Source: Candidatus Eisenbacteria bacterium
GTDB lineage: Bacteria > Eisenbacteria > RBG-16-71-46 > CAIMUX01 > JAHJDP01
Direction: 5' to 3'
DNA: 64,000 nt
Assembly (NCBI GenBank): GCA_018831195.1
Contig: JAHJDP010000046.1
Span: forward strand, 1-64,000
In this document: one piece after another, positions 18,929-27,578 of the stretch
Numbering within the stretch: the stretch's first letter is position 1
Layout of the letters: each line of letters starts with the position of its first letter
Notes under the pieces: model-generated
What the model saw: the letters and a program-made list of their open reading frames with translations, nothing else
Told to the model about the DNA's origin: nothing
Databases searched by the model: none
Program-made: the position numbers and the translations under genes

Positions 18929-19399
18929 ATGAGAAGACACGCGTTGTTCGCCGGCATCTTCCTCTTTCTTAGCTCGAGCGTTCTCGGCCAAAGCTATGAT
19001 ATGAAGATCCATCTCGCCAACGGGGAATCCGTCATCATTTCACTCGACGACATCCAGCGCATCGAGTTCTCGGGAATCGCCATGGGAGTGGAAGACTCCA
19101 CGGGTCTTGGGGCCGTCGCGCGCGCGATCCTGATGCTGCAGAACTATCCGAATCCCTTCACTCCTTCTACCACCATCGAATACGAGATCCCGGCCGAAGC
19201 GGATGTCACGGTCCGCATCTTCGATGTCAAGGGCGCCCAGGTCAGGGAACTGGTGCGCGAGACCCAAGGGGGAGGGCGGCACCGGGTGGCCTGGGACGGC
19301 ACGGACGCCAACCGAGCGCGGGTCGCCAGCGGGATGTACTTCTATTCGGTGGAATCCGGCGGGCAGAACCTTACCCGGCGGCTAATCTTGGTCAGGTGA
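18929..19399 (+). CDS. Secreted protein with FlgD-like/T9SS-type C-terminal Ig domain
   Basis: A 156-residue product with a signal peptide (MRRHALFAGIFLFLSSSVLG). A short strand motif (IHLANGESVIISLDDIQRIEFSG) follows. Residues 70-156 form a FlgD-Ig-like fold: QNYPNPFTPSTTIEYEIPAEADVTVRIFD, GGGRHRVAWDGTDANRARVASGMYFYSV, ending RRLILVR. This C-terminal module is common at the ends of secreted proteins in FCB-related bacteria and may act as a sorting or anchoring domain. It is followed 13 bases later by the beta-helix gene, so they are probably co-transcribed. Confidence 0.8.
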   Translation: MRRHALFAGIFLFLSSSVLGQSYDMKIHLANGESVIISLDDIQRIEFSGIAMGVEDSTGLGAVARAILMLQNYPNPFTPSTTIEYEIPAEADVTVRIFDVKGAQVRELVRETQGGGRHRVAWDGTDANRARVASGMYFYSVESGGQNLTRRLILVR

Positions 19400-19412
19400 A
19401 TTGGAGATGATG

Positions 19413-21746
19413 ATGAAGAGATTCGCTTTGTTCACTCTCTGTGCGCTGGCCGGGGCCCTGTCCGTTCAGGCGCAGGAAATGAACGTCATCCGGCTGGATG
19501 ACCAAGTGGACCAGTTCAACCTGGCCGAGATCGACAGCATTACTTTTATCCCGCACGAATCGCCATCGCCCTTCGCACCGGGCGACGGTCTGCGGAGTTT
19601 CAATGATATACTCCGTATCCACACCCAAAGCGGCGTCAGCCAATTCCGCGTGTTCGAGATCGATAGCGTGAGCTTTACCGACGACCTGCAGATGACTATC
19701 TATCAGGGGATGGACACGAGTTTGTTCAACCTGGCGGAGGTCGACAGCATGACCTTTGTCAATGGGATGGAGAACACGGTCTCCATCACTTACAGCGGCA
19801 CGACCGCGATCGTGTTCAACCCTCTGGACGGCGTCGGTGTAACGGTCGACGTGGTGGGAGCCGACGTGACCGCCACATCGACCGCCGGCATCCCAAATAT
19901 TACATATGCGCTGTATGGGATCACCACGGACGGCATGTTCAAGATCTATTCAGACGCAGACTTCGCACTGCAGCTGAACGGTGTCCAGATCAACAACATC
20001 GACGGCCCCGCGATCAACATCCAGGCCGACGAAGAGATTACCGTGGAGTTGGTGAACAGCACCACCAGCACCCTGACCGACGGCGTAACCTATGCGGATC
20101 CGCCCGCCGGCGAGGACCAGAAGGCGGCATTCTTCAGCGAGGGGCAGCTGATCTTCACGGGCTTCGGCAGTTTGAACATTCACGGGCAGGGAAGCGACCA
20201 GCATGGGTTGGGGAGCGATGACTACATCGACGTCCACAGCGGAAGCATTATGATCCAGAGCGCGGTCAAGGACGGCATCCACACCAACGAGGGTTACTTC
20301 CAGCTGGGTGGGTCCGTTGAAGTCTCCTCAGAGAGCGACGGCGTCGACGCGGGTGTGGGCCCGATAGAGGTCGCGGACGGCGACCTCACGATCCTCAACC
20401 AGGCCGACGACAAGAAAGCCATCAAGTGCGACAGTGAGATCCTGGTCACGGGCGGCACGGTCGACCTTACTGTTGAGGGTGATCAGTCCAAAGGGTTCGC
20501 TGCGCTGAACGTCCAGCTCACGGGTGGCGGGGTGACTATCGCGACCTCGGGCGGCGTCGTTCTGGAGGCCTCCGGTTCCGGCTACGAACCATCCTACTGC
20601 ACGGGGATCAAGGCCGACAACCAAGCCCTGGTGGACGGCTGTCAGCTGACCATCACTACCATCGGCGCGGCCGGGCGGGGTATCTCCAGCGACGGCGACA
20701 TCATTATCCAGTCCGGCAGCGTGGACATCACTTCCAGCGGCAATGGCGGCGCTTACACCAACGAACTCGGCGAACCGGACGCTTATCACGGTCCCTGCCT
20801 GAATGCGGACGGCGACCTGGTGCTGAGCGGTGGGACGGTGACCCTTTCCCACTCGGGCTCCGGCGGCAAGGGGATCTCGGGAGACAGCGGCCTCACCATC
20901 GGCACCGCGGAGGCCGGCCCCGCGCTGCAAATCACGACCACCGGATCACCAATCTACATCGGTGGGGGGGAGTACGCCGAGGCGAAGGCCGCCTCAGTCG
21001 ACAGCATGATCATCATCGACAATGGAAACCTCACCATCTCGACGGTGGACGATGCGATCAAGTCCAAGACCTGGCTCGAGGTCAACGGTGGAATGATCAA
21101 CATCGTGGACTCAGTAGAGGGGCTCGAATCCCCGAACCTCTTCATCAACGGCGGGGAGATTCATCTCACCTCGACCGATGACGGCTTGAACGCCACCTAT
21201 GGCGTTGACGGCGAGTTCAATGATGGCAGCAACCTGACCATCAGTGACGGCTACGTCCACCTGAATGCCCCCGCCGGTGATGGCATCGATAGCAATGGGA
21301 ACCTTTCGATCAACGGTGGGACGACCATCGTCCACGGGCCGCCCAACGATCCCGAGGTCGGCGTGGACGTCAACGGGAGCTTTCTCGTAAACGGCGGTCT
21401 CTTGGTGGTCTCACAGCGCAATTCGCCGATGGTCGAGGTACCCAGCAACTCATCCGCCCAGAGGTCGGTGTTGCTGCGCACCAACCAGACCTTCACGGCC
21501 GGAACCCTTTTCCACATCGAGGACACGAGCGGCGAAAGCCTTTTCACATTCGAGCCGGCGTACCGCTACGCGGCGATCCTCTTCTCATCGGATGACTTGA
21601 ACAGCGGCACCACCTACCGGGTCTACACCGGCGGGAGCTGCACGGGCGTGGAGCAGGATGGATTGTACACCGGCGGAACCTATTCCGGTGGGACCCTGCG
21701 GACTACCTTTACCTCCAGCGGAACCGTACAGGTCGTCAATTTCTGA
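19413..21746 (+). CDS. Secreted Cthe_2159-type carbohydrate-binding beta-helix protein
   Basis: The 777-residue product has a signal peptide (MKRFALFTLCALAGALSVQA). GGAG (19403-19406) is best spaced for the third of three consecutive ATGs. Residues 25-115 hold three related strand motifs ending IDSITF, IDSVSF and VDSMTF. From about residue 120 the protein resembles the Cthe_2159/DUF4353 family, a pectate-lyase-like right-handed beta-helix that binds acidic polysaccharide and calcium. The evidence is repeated rungs such as GDGIDSNGNLSINGGTTIV, DDGLNATYGVDGEFNDGSNLTISDGYVHL and SDGVDAGVGPIEVADGDLTI. The family link is from pattern recognition. A CotH gene lies downstream, a pairing seen elsewhere. 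Confidence 0.8.
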   Translation: MKRFALFTLCALAGALSVQAQEMNVIRLDDQVDQFNLAEIDSITFIPHESPSPFAPGDGLRSFNDILRIHTQSGVSQFRVFEIDSVSFTDDLQMTIYQGMDTSLFNLAEVDSMTFVNGMENTVSITYSGTTAIVFNPLDGVGVTVDVVGADVTATSTAGIPNITYALYGITTDGMFKIYSDADFALQLNGVQINNIDGPAINIQADEEITVELVNSTTSTLTDGVTYADPPAGEDQKAAFFSEGQLIFTGFGSLNIHGQGSDQHGLGSDDYIDVHSGSIMIQSAVKDGIHTNEGYFQLGGSVEVSSESDGVDAGVGPIEVADGDLTILNQADDKKAIKCDSEILVTGGTVDLTVEGDQSKGFAALNVQLTGGGVTIATSGGVVLEASGSGYEPSYCTGIKADNQALVDGCQLTITTIGAAGRGISSDGDIIIQSGSVDITSSGNGGAYTNELGEPDAYHGPCLNADGDLVLSGGTVTLSHSGSGGKGISGDSGLTIGTAEAGPALQITTTGSPIYIGGGEYAEAKAASVDSMIIIDNGNLTISTVDDAIKSKTWLEVNGGMINIVDSVEGLESPNLFINGGEIHLTSTDDGLNATYGVDGEFNDGSNLTISDGYVHLNAPAGDGIDSNGNLSINGGTTIVHGPPNDPEVGVDVNGSFLVNGGLLVVSQRNSPMVEVPSNSSAQRSVLLRTNQTFTAGTLFHIEDTSGESLFTFEPAYRYAAILFSSDDLNSGTTYRVYTGGSCTGVEQDGLYTGGTYSGGTLRTTFTSSGTVQVVNF

Positions 21747-21815
21747 TACCGTTGCGTCGATCACGACGGAATTCCTGCCGGCGAGTCACGTAATGTCCCA
21801 ATATGCGGACGTGTT

Positions 21816-22182
21816 TCAGGGGGATAAGATCGTCTCGGACAATTTAACTTCCACCGGGAGCCAGGGAACACTGTCGCGAACGATGAGAAAATCGATCTCC
21901 TGTTTTTCCTTATTGCGCAGATAGAAGAGCTCGAACGTACCTTCACCGGTATCCGTCCAGAAACGGCAGGATATTCCATCTCTCGAAGCGGGAAAGGTCG
22001 GAGAACACAAGTTCTGCTACAGCCGGCGCAGGAGATCTTCTTTTCATGCTGACCCTTAAAACGAGATGCGTTAGAACGGCCCACTGCCGGGCAATGACCA
22101 TACTCATGCTTGTCGTTAGTTTGGTCGAAATACCAGATGGGATCCCTATTATATTGGGAGACTTGATGTTATTTGGTAGCAT
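21816..22182 (-). pseudogene. Remnant of an AAA+ ATPase with DUF4143 C-terminal domain
   Basis: On the minus strand one frame reads FWTDTGEGTFELFYLRNKEKQEIDFLIV then PWLPVEVKLS. This is the nuclease-like C-terminus of DUF4143 ATPases (pattern YLRxKxxxEVDFxV...PxxxEVK). Just upstream a different frame reads AELVFSDLSRFERWNILPFLDGYR, matching the preceding ARFEN-type segment. Only about 120 residues survive, in two frames with no P-loop part, so it is a decayed fragment. The remaining bases up to the next gene at 22364 show nothing recognisable. Confidence 0.6.
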
Positions 22183-22363
22183 TGCGGGTGGATTTCATCC
22201 CCAAAACAGAGAGGCGGAATGATTTCTTGAGGAGAAACCGAGCTCCGCGCCCGATGATTCGGAGTGGATCGGTTGATTGTCTGTGTGCATTAGATTTAGA
22301 ATCCCAGTGCTCCTGCAAGACAATCTTTGAGTGCCGTTCATGTCGCTGAATGGGGGAGTCGCC

Positions 22364-23587
22364 GTGATCACTCGTGTTGCCTGTTCCTCAAAGGGCCTCG
22401 TCTTGTCGGCCTTGCTCTTCATCTCCCTGGGTGCCGGTTGTACAAAGGAATCCCCCCTGAGTGGGGGCCAGGATAGCGGTTCTACGGCATCGAGTCTGGC
22501 GGGAGGGAGGGTCTTTGATGAATCACTTGTTCATCAGGTTGAGCTGGAACTCGCCGCGGAAGACTGGCAGTCGATCATCGACGAGGCTGCCGCCTATGTG
22601 AACGACAACTCCGAATATCCCTATTTCCACGCGCGGGCGAGATTCGACGGCGAGGAACTGAGAAGTGATGTCGGTCTGCGATTGAAGGGTCACATCTCCA
22701 TTCAGCTGGCCGAGGGGCATGGCTTTCCCCTCAAGCTCGATTTCAATCGCTATGTGGCCGGCACGACCTTGGACGGACTTAAGAAGCTCAATCTCCACAC
22801 CAACTTCAACGGTCCGACCTTGCCGATCCTGCGGGATTACCTCAGCTACGAAGCCTGGAGGCAGTACGGCGTGGCCGCATCGCGGACCTCCTTCGCCGAG
22901 GTGACGGTGAACGGCGAGGCGCTTGGGGTGTATGTGTTGGTCGAGCAGGTCGATGGCGGCTTCATCGAGCGCCACTTCAGCCGGCCTTATGGTGACCTCT
23001 ACAAGCCGGAGCAGGCGACGGGTTCGCTGGAGTACAGGGGATCGAACATCGCTGACTATCCCGACATCGGCCACCAATGGCCCGAGGGGACGGATCATGC
23101 GGCCCTGCTCAACGCATTGGAGGTGTTGCGCTCGGGTTCTTTGGAAGAGATCGCCGGGGTGTTCGATGTGGAGGGTGTGCTCACCTACATGGCCGGCAAT
23201 GTGGCTCTCGGTTCGGGCGACTACTATCCAAACACCGGACACAATTACTATCTCTACGAGGCAACCCCCGGCCGCTTCACCATGCTCCCGTGGGACATGA
23301 ACGGAAGCCAGGAAAGGGATGACCTTTCAGTGTGCAGTCCAACCGTAGGGTACCTATCCGGCAAACTCCTTCAAGACCCCGGCAACATGGAGCGATACCG
23401 CGCCATCCTCGACTCGTTCCTGGCCGACACGGGCTCTGAAGGCTGGCTCATGGCTCGCCTCGATGCGGCGCAGAGTCTCCTCGGCCCATCCCTTCCCGCC
23501 GACAAAGTGGAAGGCATACGGGAAGCCATCATCGCCCGTGTCCAGAGATTACAAGATGAATTGGCGGCTCCGACGCCCTGCCCATAA
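22364..23587 (+). CDS. CotH-kinase-family lipoprotein
   Basis: I choose the GTG at 22364, which has GGGGGAG five bases upstream and gives a clean lipoprotein signal (ALLFISLGAGC, lipidated Cys26). The 407-residue product then shows CotH features: LRLKGHISIQ, LNLHTNFNGPTLPILRDYLSYEAWRQ, GVYVLVEQVDGGFIERHF and the metal-binding LPWDMNGSQ. CotH proteins are atypical protein kinases, first known from Bacillus spore coats and also found in secreted and lipid-anchored forms. The active-site Asp of the family is probably in LPWDMN. The preceding beta-helix gene is a recurrent partner of CotH. Confidence 0.85.
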   Translation: MITRVACSSKGLVLSALLFISLGAGCTKESPLSGGQDSGSTASSLAGGRVFDESLVHQVELELAAEDWQSIIDEAAAYVNDNSEYPYFHARARFDGEELRSDVGLRLKGHISIQLAEGHGFPLKLDFNRYVAGTTLDGLKKLNLHTNFNGPTLPILRDYLSYEAWRQYGVAASRTSFAEVTVNGEALGVYVLVEQVDGGFIERHFSRPYGDLYKPEQATGSLEYRGSNIADYPDIGHQWPEGTDHAALLNALEVLRSGSLEEIAGVFDVEGVLTYMAGNVALGSGDYYPNTGHNYYLYEATPGRFTMLPWDMNGSQERDDLSVCSPTVGYLSGKLLQDPGNMERYRAILDSFLADTGSEGWLMARLDAAQSLLGPSLPADKVEGIREAIIARVQRLQDELAAPTPCP

Positions 23588-23635
23588 TCGGATGGCGATC
23601 ACGAGCGCGGTCTGTCCCGGCGAATCACGAAGAAA

Positions 23636-25471
23636 TCAAATCGCAAGCCCCTTGAACTGGCTAATGTACAAATCGTAGTAGAATCCCTTCTTGTCGAGCA
23701 ACTGCCGGTGGTTTCCTTCTTCGACGATCTCACCGTCGTTGATCACAATCACCTGGTCGGCATCACGGATAGTGCTCAGACGATGGGCTATGACAAAGCT
23801 CGTACGACCTTCCATCAGGCGCAGCAGCGCCTTCTGAATCCGGATTTCGGTGCGCGTGTCCACGCTGCTGGTGGCCTCATCCAAAATCAAGATAGCCGGA
23901 TCGGCCAGGATCGCGCGCGCGATCGATAGCATCTGCCGCTGTCCCCGGCTGAGGTTGCCGGCGCGCTCCGAGAGCTTCGTCTGGTACCCCTGCGGCAGCA
24001 GGCGGATGAAGGGATCGGCATCGGCCAGTTGCGCGGCCTGTATAACCTCGTCGTCACTGGCGGCCAGCCGCCCGTAGCGGATGTTTTCCATGACGGTGTC
24101 GGAAAACAGAAAGGTGTCTTGCAGCACCAGCCCCAGTTCGCGGCGCAGGTCCGCTTTGGGAATGTCGCGCAGGTCGCGCTCGTCGATCGTGATCCGCCCC
24201 GCCTCCACTTCGTAAAAGCGCATCAGCAGGTTGATCAGCGTCGTTTTCCCTGCTCCCGTCGGCCCCACCAGCGCCACGGCTTGTCCGGCTTTGGCCGCCA
24301 GAGACATATGTTTGATGACCTGTGTTTCTTGAAGGTAGCCGAAGCTCACGTTCTCGAAGCCGATGTCGCCCTGAACCGCCGCAAGGGCCGGACGGTCTGT
24401 CGCGTCGGTCTCTGACGGTGTGTCCATAATTTCAAAGACGCGTTCCGCTCCCGCCAGAGCCGCCTGGATCGAGTTGTACATATTGGCGAGCTGGCGCAGA
24501 GGATTGATGAAGTTGCGTCCGTAGGTGATGAAGGCGGCGATCATGCCGATCGTTGCCAGGCCGCGCAGGGTGAGCCAGCCACCGAGACCGACGAGCACGA
24601 TGACGAAGAAGTTGCCCAGCACACCCGTCAAGGGCATGAGCGACAGGGCGTAGCTGTTGGCGTATACCCCGGCCTTGTAGACGTCCTGATTGTCACGGCG
24701 GAAATGCTCGATGGCGCTGTCACTGCGCCCGAATGCCTTCACGACCCGCTGGCCGCTGATCGTTTCCTCCACGACGCCCGTGAGGTTTCCCAGTTGCTTC
24801 TGAAGCTCGCGGAAACCCTTGCGGGTGTAGCGGGCAACGAAATTAGTGAACCAGAACATGATGGGCAGCACGACCACGGAAGCCAGGGCCAGCCAATGGT
24901 TGAGGAGAAACATCGCGATCAGAATCCCGATCATTGAGAGCGTGCTGGCGACCAGCGAGACCACATTCTGTGAGACGGCCTGATTAATGGCCTCGATGTC
25001 GTTGGTCAGGCGGCTCATCAGCTCACCGGCGGTGTGGCGGTCGAAGAACTGAAGGGAGAGGGTTTGCAAGTGGGTGAACAGATCACGGCGCACGCGCTTG
25101 AGCGCATCCTGTGATACGCGCGCCATCATCCAGCTGGAAATAGCCTGAAAGCCGTTGTCGAGTAGAAACACGATAAGCAACAGGATGGCCGTGCGGACCA
25201 ATCCGGCGACCTGTTTGGTGCTGATATATTTATCGATGGTAACGCCGATCAGGTACGGCTCCAGCAGTCCCAAGAGAATGGTGGCCAGCACGAAGACGAA
25301 CACGATCGATAAGGTCGCCGCATAGGGGCGCAGATAGGAAATCAGGCGCAGCAACGCCCGCCGCGGGGCGCGCGCCTTTTCGATCCGGCCGGGCCGCATC
25401 GGGCCGCGGCCCATTGCGGAGCGGATCCTGCTCAGGTCATCGCGTGGGGAATTTTCTGTGCGTTCGGCCAT
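23636..25471 (-). CDS. ABC exporter half-transporter, canonical ATPase site partner
   Basis: A 611-residue type IV exporter subunit. There are six transmembrane segments in residues 40-330, then an ATPase domain with Walker A GPTGAGKTTLINL, signature LSRGQRQML, Walker B ILILDEATSSVD with the catalytic Glu, and switch His in VIAHRLST. It starts two bases after the stop of the paired gene. The pair resembles heterodimeric multidrug or lipid exporters such as TM287/288 and LmrCD. The substrate is unknown. Confidence 0.92.
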   Translation of the reverse strand: MAERTENSPRDDLSRIRSAMGRGPMRPGRIEKARAPRRALLRLISYLRPYAATLSIVFVFVLATILLGLLEPYLIGVTIDKYISTKQVAGLVRTAILLLIVFLLDNGFQAISSWMMARVSQDALKRVRRDLFTHLQTLSLQFFDRHTAGELMSRLTNDIEAINQAVSQNVVSLVASTLSMIGILIAMFLLNHWLALASVVVLPIMFWFTNFVARYTRKGFRELQKQLGNLTGVVEETISGQRVVKAFGRSDSAIEHFRRDNQDVYKAGVYANSYALSLMPLTGVLGNFFVIVLVGLGGWLTLRGLATIGMIAAFITYGRNFINPLRQLANMYNSIQAALAGAERVFEIMDTPSETDATDRPALAAVQGDIGFENVSFGYLQETQVIKHMSLAAKAGQAVALVGPTGAGKTTLINLLMRFYEVEAGRITIDERDLRDIPKADLRRELGLVLQDTFLFSDTVMENIRYGRLAASDDEVIQAAQLADADPFIRLLPQGYQTKLSERAGNLSRGQRQMLSIARAILADPAILILDEATSSVDTRTEIRIQKALLRLMEGRTSFVIAHRLSTIRDADQVIVINDGEIVEEGNHRQLLDKKGFYYDLYISQFKGLAI

Positions 25472-25473
25472 AC

Positions 25474-27228
25474 CTAATCCGCCATCTCTGCTTGGGGTCC
25501 CGTCCCCAGCTGGGATGCATAGATCTCCTGATAGATCGGGCTGGATCGCATCAATTGTTCATGCGTGCCTTCGGCGGCGATATGCCCGCTGTCGATCACA
25601 ATGATCTTGTCCGCGTTCAGTACGGTGCTGATGCGCTGGGCGACCATAAACGAGGTCCGGCCGTGCATCCATGATTTGAGGGCCTCTTGGATCTTCGTCT
25701 CGGTCGCCACATCGACCGCGCTGGTGGCGTCATCTAAAATCAGGATGGAAGGGCGCGTCAGCAAGGCGCGGGCAATGGCGATGCGCTGCTTCTGTCCGCC
25801 TGAAAGATTGACGCCACGTTCCTCAATATGCGTATCGTAGCCTTGCGGCAACTTGCGGATGAAATCGTGCGCTTGCGCCGCCTCGGCGGCGGCCACGACA
25901 TCCGCCTCGCTCGCCTTCGGGCGTCCATAGGCGATGTTGTCGCGCACCGTGCCGGAGAAAAGAATCGTCTCCTGCGGGACGATGCCGATTTGCTCCACCA
26001 GTGTCTTCTGTTGGATCTGACGGATATCTACGCCATTGAGCGTGATCCTGCCGGAAGCGACTTCGTAGAAGCGCGGAACAAGGTTGACCAATGACGACTT
26101 GCCCGACCCGGTCGCGCCGAGAATGGCGACAATCTGACCCGGTTCGGCCACGAGGTTGATTCCCTGCAGCACTTCTTTCTCGGAGGAACCGCTGTATCGG
26201 AAGCTGACATTCTCAAAAATGATGCGGGGATTGGAGATGTCCGGCAGCGCCAACGGCTGTGTTGTATCCTTAACCTCTGGAACCGTCGTGAGGACCTCGT
26301 TGATTCTTTCAGCCGAGGCCGTTCCCGCCGCCGTGACGTTTGCCAGCATGACCATGATGGTCAGTGGTCCGAGCGTGTTCTGCAGGTAGTTGATGAAAGC
26401 CACCAACTGCCCGACGGTGATGCTATCGTCGATGGCCTGTATCCCGCCCCGCCAGATGACCGCCACGATCCCCAGATTGACGAAGATACTCATAGCCGGG
26501 GACAGCGTGGACATGAATTGCATCACCCTGATGGAGAACTGAGTGTATCCCTCATTGGAAACCTCGAAGCGTTCGCCTTCATGGTCGGCGCGTACAAACG
26601 CCTTGACGAGCCGCACGCCGGCGATGTTCTCCTGCAGGACCGTATTCAGCCGGTCCATTTTCTGCTGAACGTTTCGGAACAGCGGTTCCATCTTTGCGAC
26701 GAAGAACGCAATCACCACAGTGACAGCGGCTAGGATGGGCAGCATCATCAGTGCCAGGCGGCTATCGGTGTTGAACATGAGGATGAGACTGCCGATCATC
26801 AGCAGGGGAGCCCGCGTGCCGATGCGGAGAAAGACCTGCACCAGCCGCTGGAACACGGTCGTATCACTGGATAGGCGCACCATCAACTGACCGGTGTTCA
26901 TGCGATCGAGATTGCCGAAAGAAAACGATTGGATCTTTAAGAAAACCGCCTCACGCAAGTCGCGCGCCACACTCTCGCCCACCTGCACCGACAGGATGTT
27001 GTTGCCGATGGCGAAGAAGGTCTGGACGACCGAGATGCCGAGCATCACCAGCGTCGTGGAGAGGACCACTTGCATGTTTTTCGCGATGATGCCGTGATCG
27101 ATGATCTTTTGTATAAGGCGTGGAATCGCCAGATCGATGAAGATGACGGCAATCAGCAAGACCAGGGAGATCAGGCTGCGCTTCCAGTAGGGCTGCACGA
27201 AGCGGAGAAGGCTGCATACATGTTTCAT
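25474..27228 (-). CDS. ABC exporter half-transporter, degenerate-site partner
   Basis: The 584-residue subunit starts at ATG 27228 (MKHVCSLLRFVQPYWKR). An upstream in-frame start would add 25 residues with no membrane or domain content, and no strong ribosome-binding site marks either start. Six membrane segments precede an ATPase with Walker A GATGSGKSSLVNL, signature LSGGQKQRIA and Walker B ILILDDATSAVD. The catalytic Glu is replaced by Asp, and the switch position reads VAQRIST, with Gln for His. These are the hallmarks of the non-hydrolytic site in asymmetric exporters. Confidence 0.9.
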   Translation of the reverse strand: MKHVCSLLRFVQPYWKRSLISLVLLIAVIFIDLAIPRLIQKIIDHGIIAKNMQVVLSTTLVMLGISVVQTFFAIGNNILSVQVGESVARDLREAVFLKIQSFSFGNLDRMNTGQLMVRLSSDTTVFQRLVQVFLRIGTRAPLLMIGSLILMFNTDSRLALMMLPILAAVTVVIAFFVAKMEPLFRNVQQKMDRLNTVLQENIAGVRLVKAFVRADHEGERFEVSNEGYTQFSIRVMQFMSTLSPAMSIFVNLGIVAVIWRGGIQAIDDSITVGQLVAFINYLQNTLGPLTIMVMLANVTAAGTASAERINEVLTTVPEVKDTTQPLALPDISNPRIIFENVSFRYSGSSEKEVLQGINLVAEPGQIVAILGATGSGKSSLVNLVPRFYEVASGRITLNGVDIRQIQQKTLVEQIGIVPQETILFSGTVRDNIAYGRPKASEADVVAAAEAAQAHDFIRKLPQGYDTHIEERGVNLSGGQKQRIAIARALLTRPSILILDDATSAVDVATETKIQEALKSWMHGRTSFMVAQRISTVLNADKIIVIDSGHIAAEGTHEQLMRSSPIYQEIYASQLGTGPQAEMAD

Positions 27229-27578
27229 AAAAGAAGCGCGCCCGCTGAAGAGCCCATGGCAGCGCAGCCAGGATCGGCCGCACGACGCCGTTGTAGCGTC
27301 CACCGATCCGGCGGCCGCCGCTGTCCCTTCAAGTTATTCTGTCCACATTGTGGCGGTAAGGTCAAACCCTCCCGGCGACGGTAAAAATTTCTGCCGGTTG
27401 TGGCTCCTATGGTGCGCCCCTTCTTGACCCAACCCATCATTTGGCTATTGTCCCGGGTGTCGACGCGGCGTAGCATCCCCAATGTTTCCGTCTGGCGTCC
27501 GGATGACGACTCTGAGCCCCGCCAGCGTGACCTATACGAAAGGCCCCGAGTTTGACCCAAAGTGAAGGAGATCAATCT
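27229..27578. other. Intergenic stretch, no gene recognised
   Basis: About 350 bases between the divergent ABC operon and the beta-helix lipoprotein. Its right end carries GAAGGAG, the ribosome-binding site of the next gene. No RNA gene or clear promoter was identified. Confidence 0.45.
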
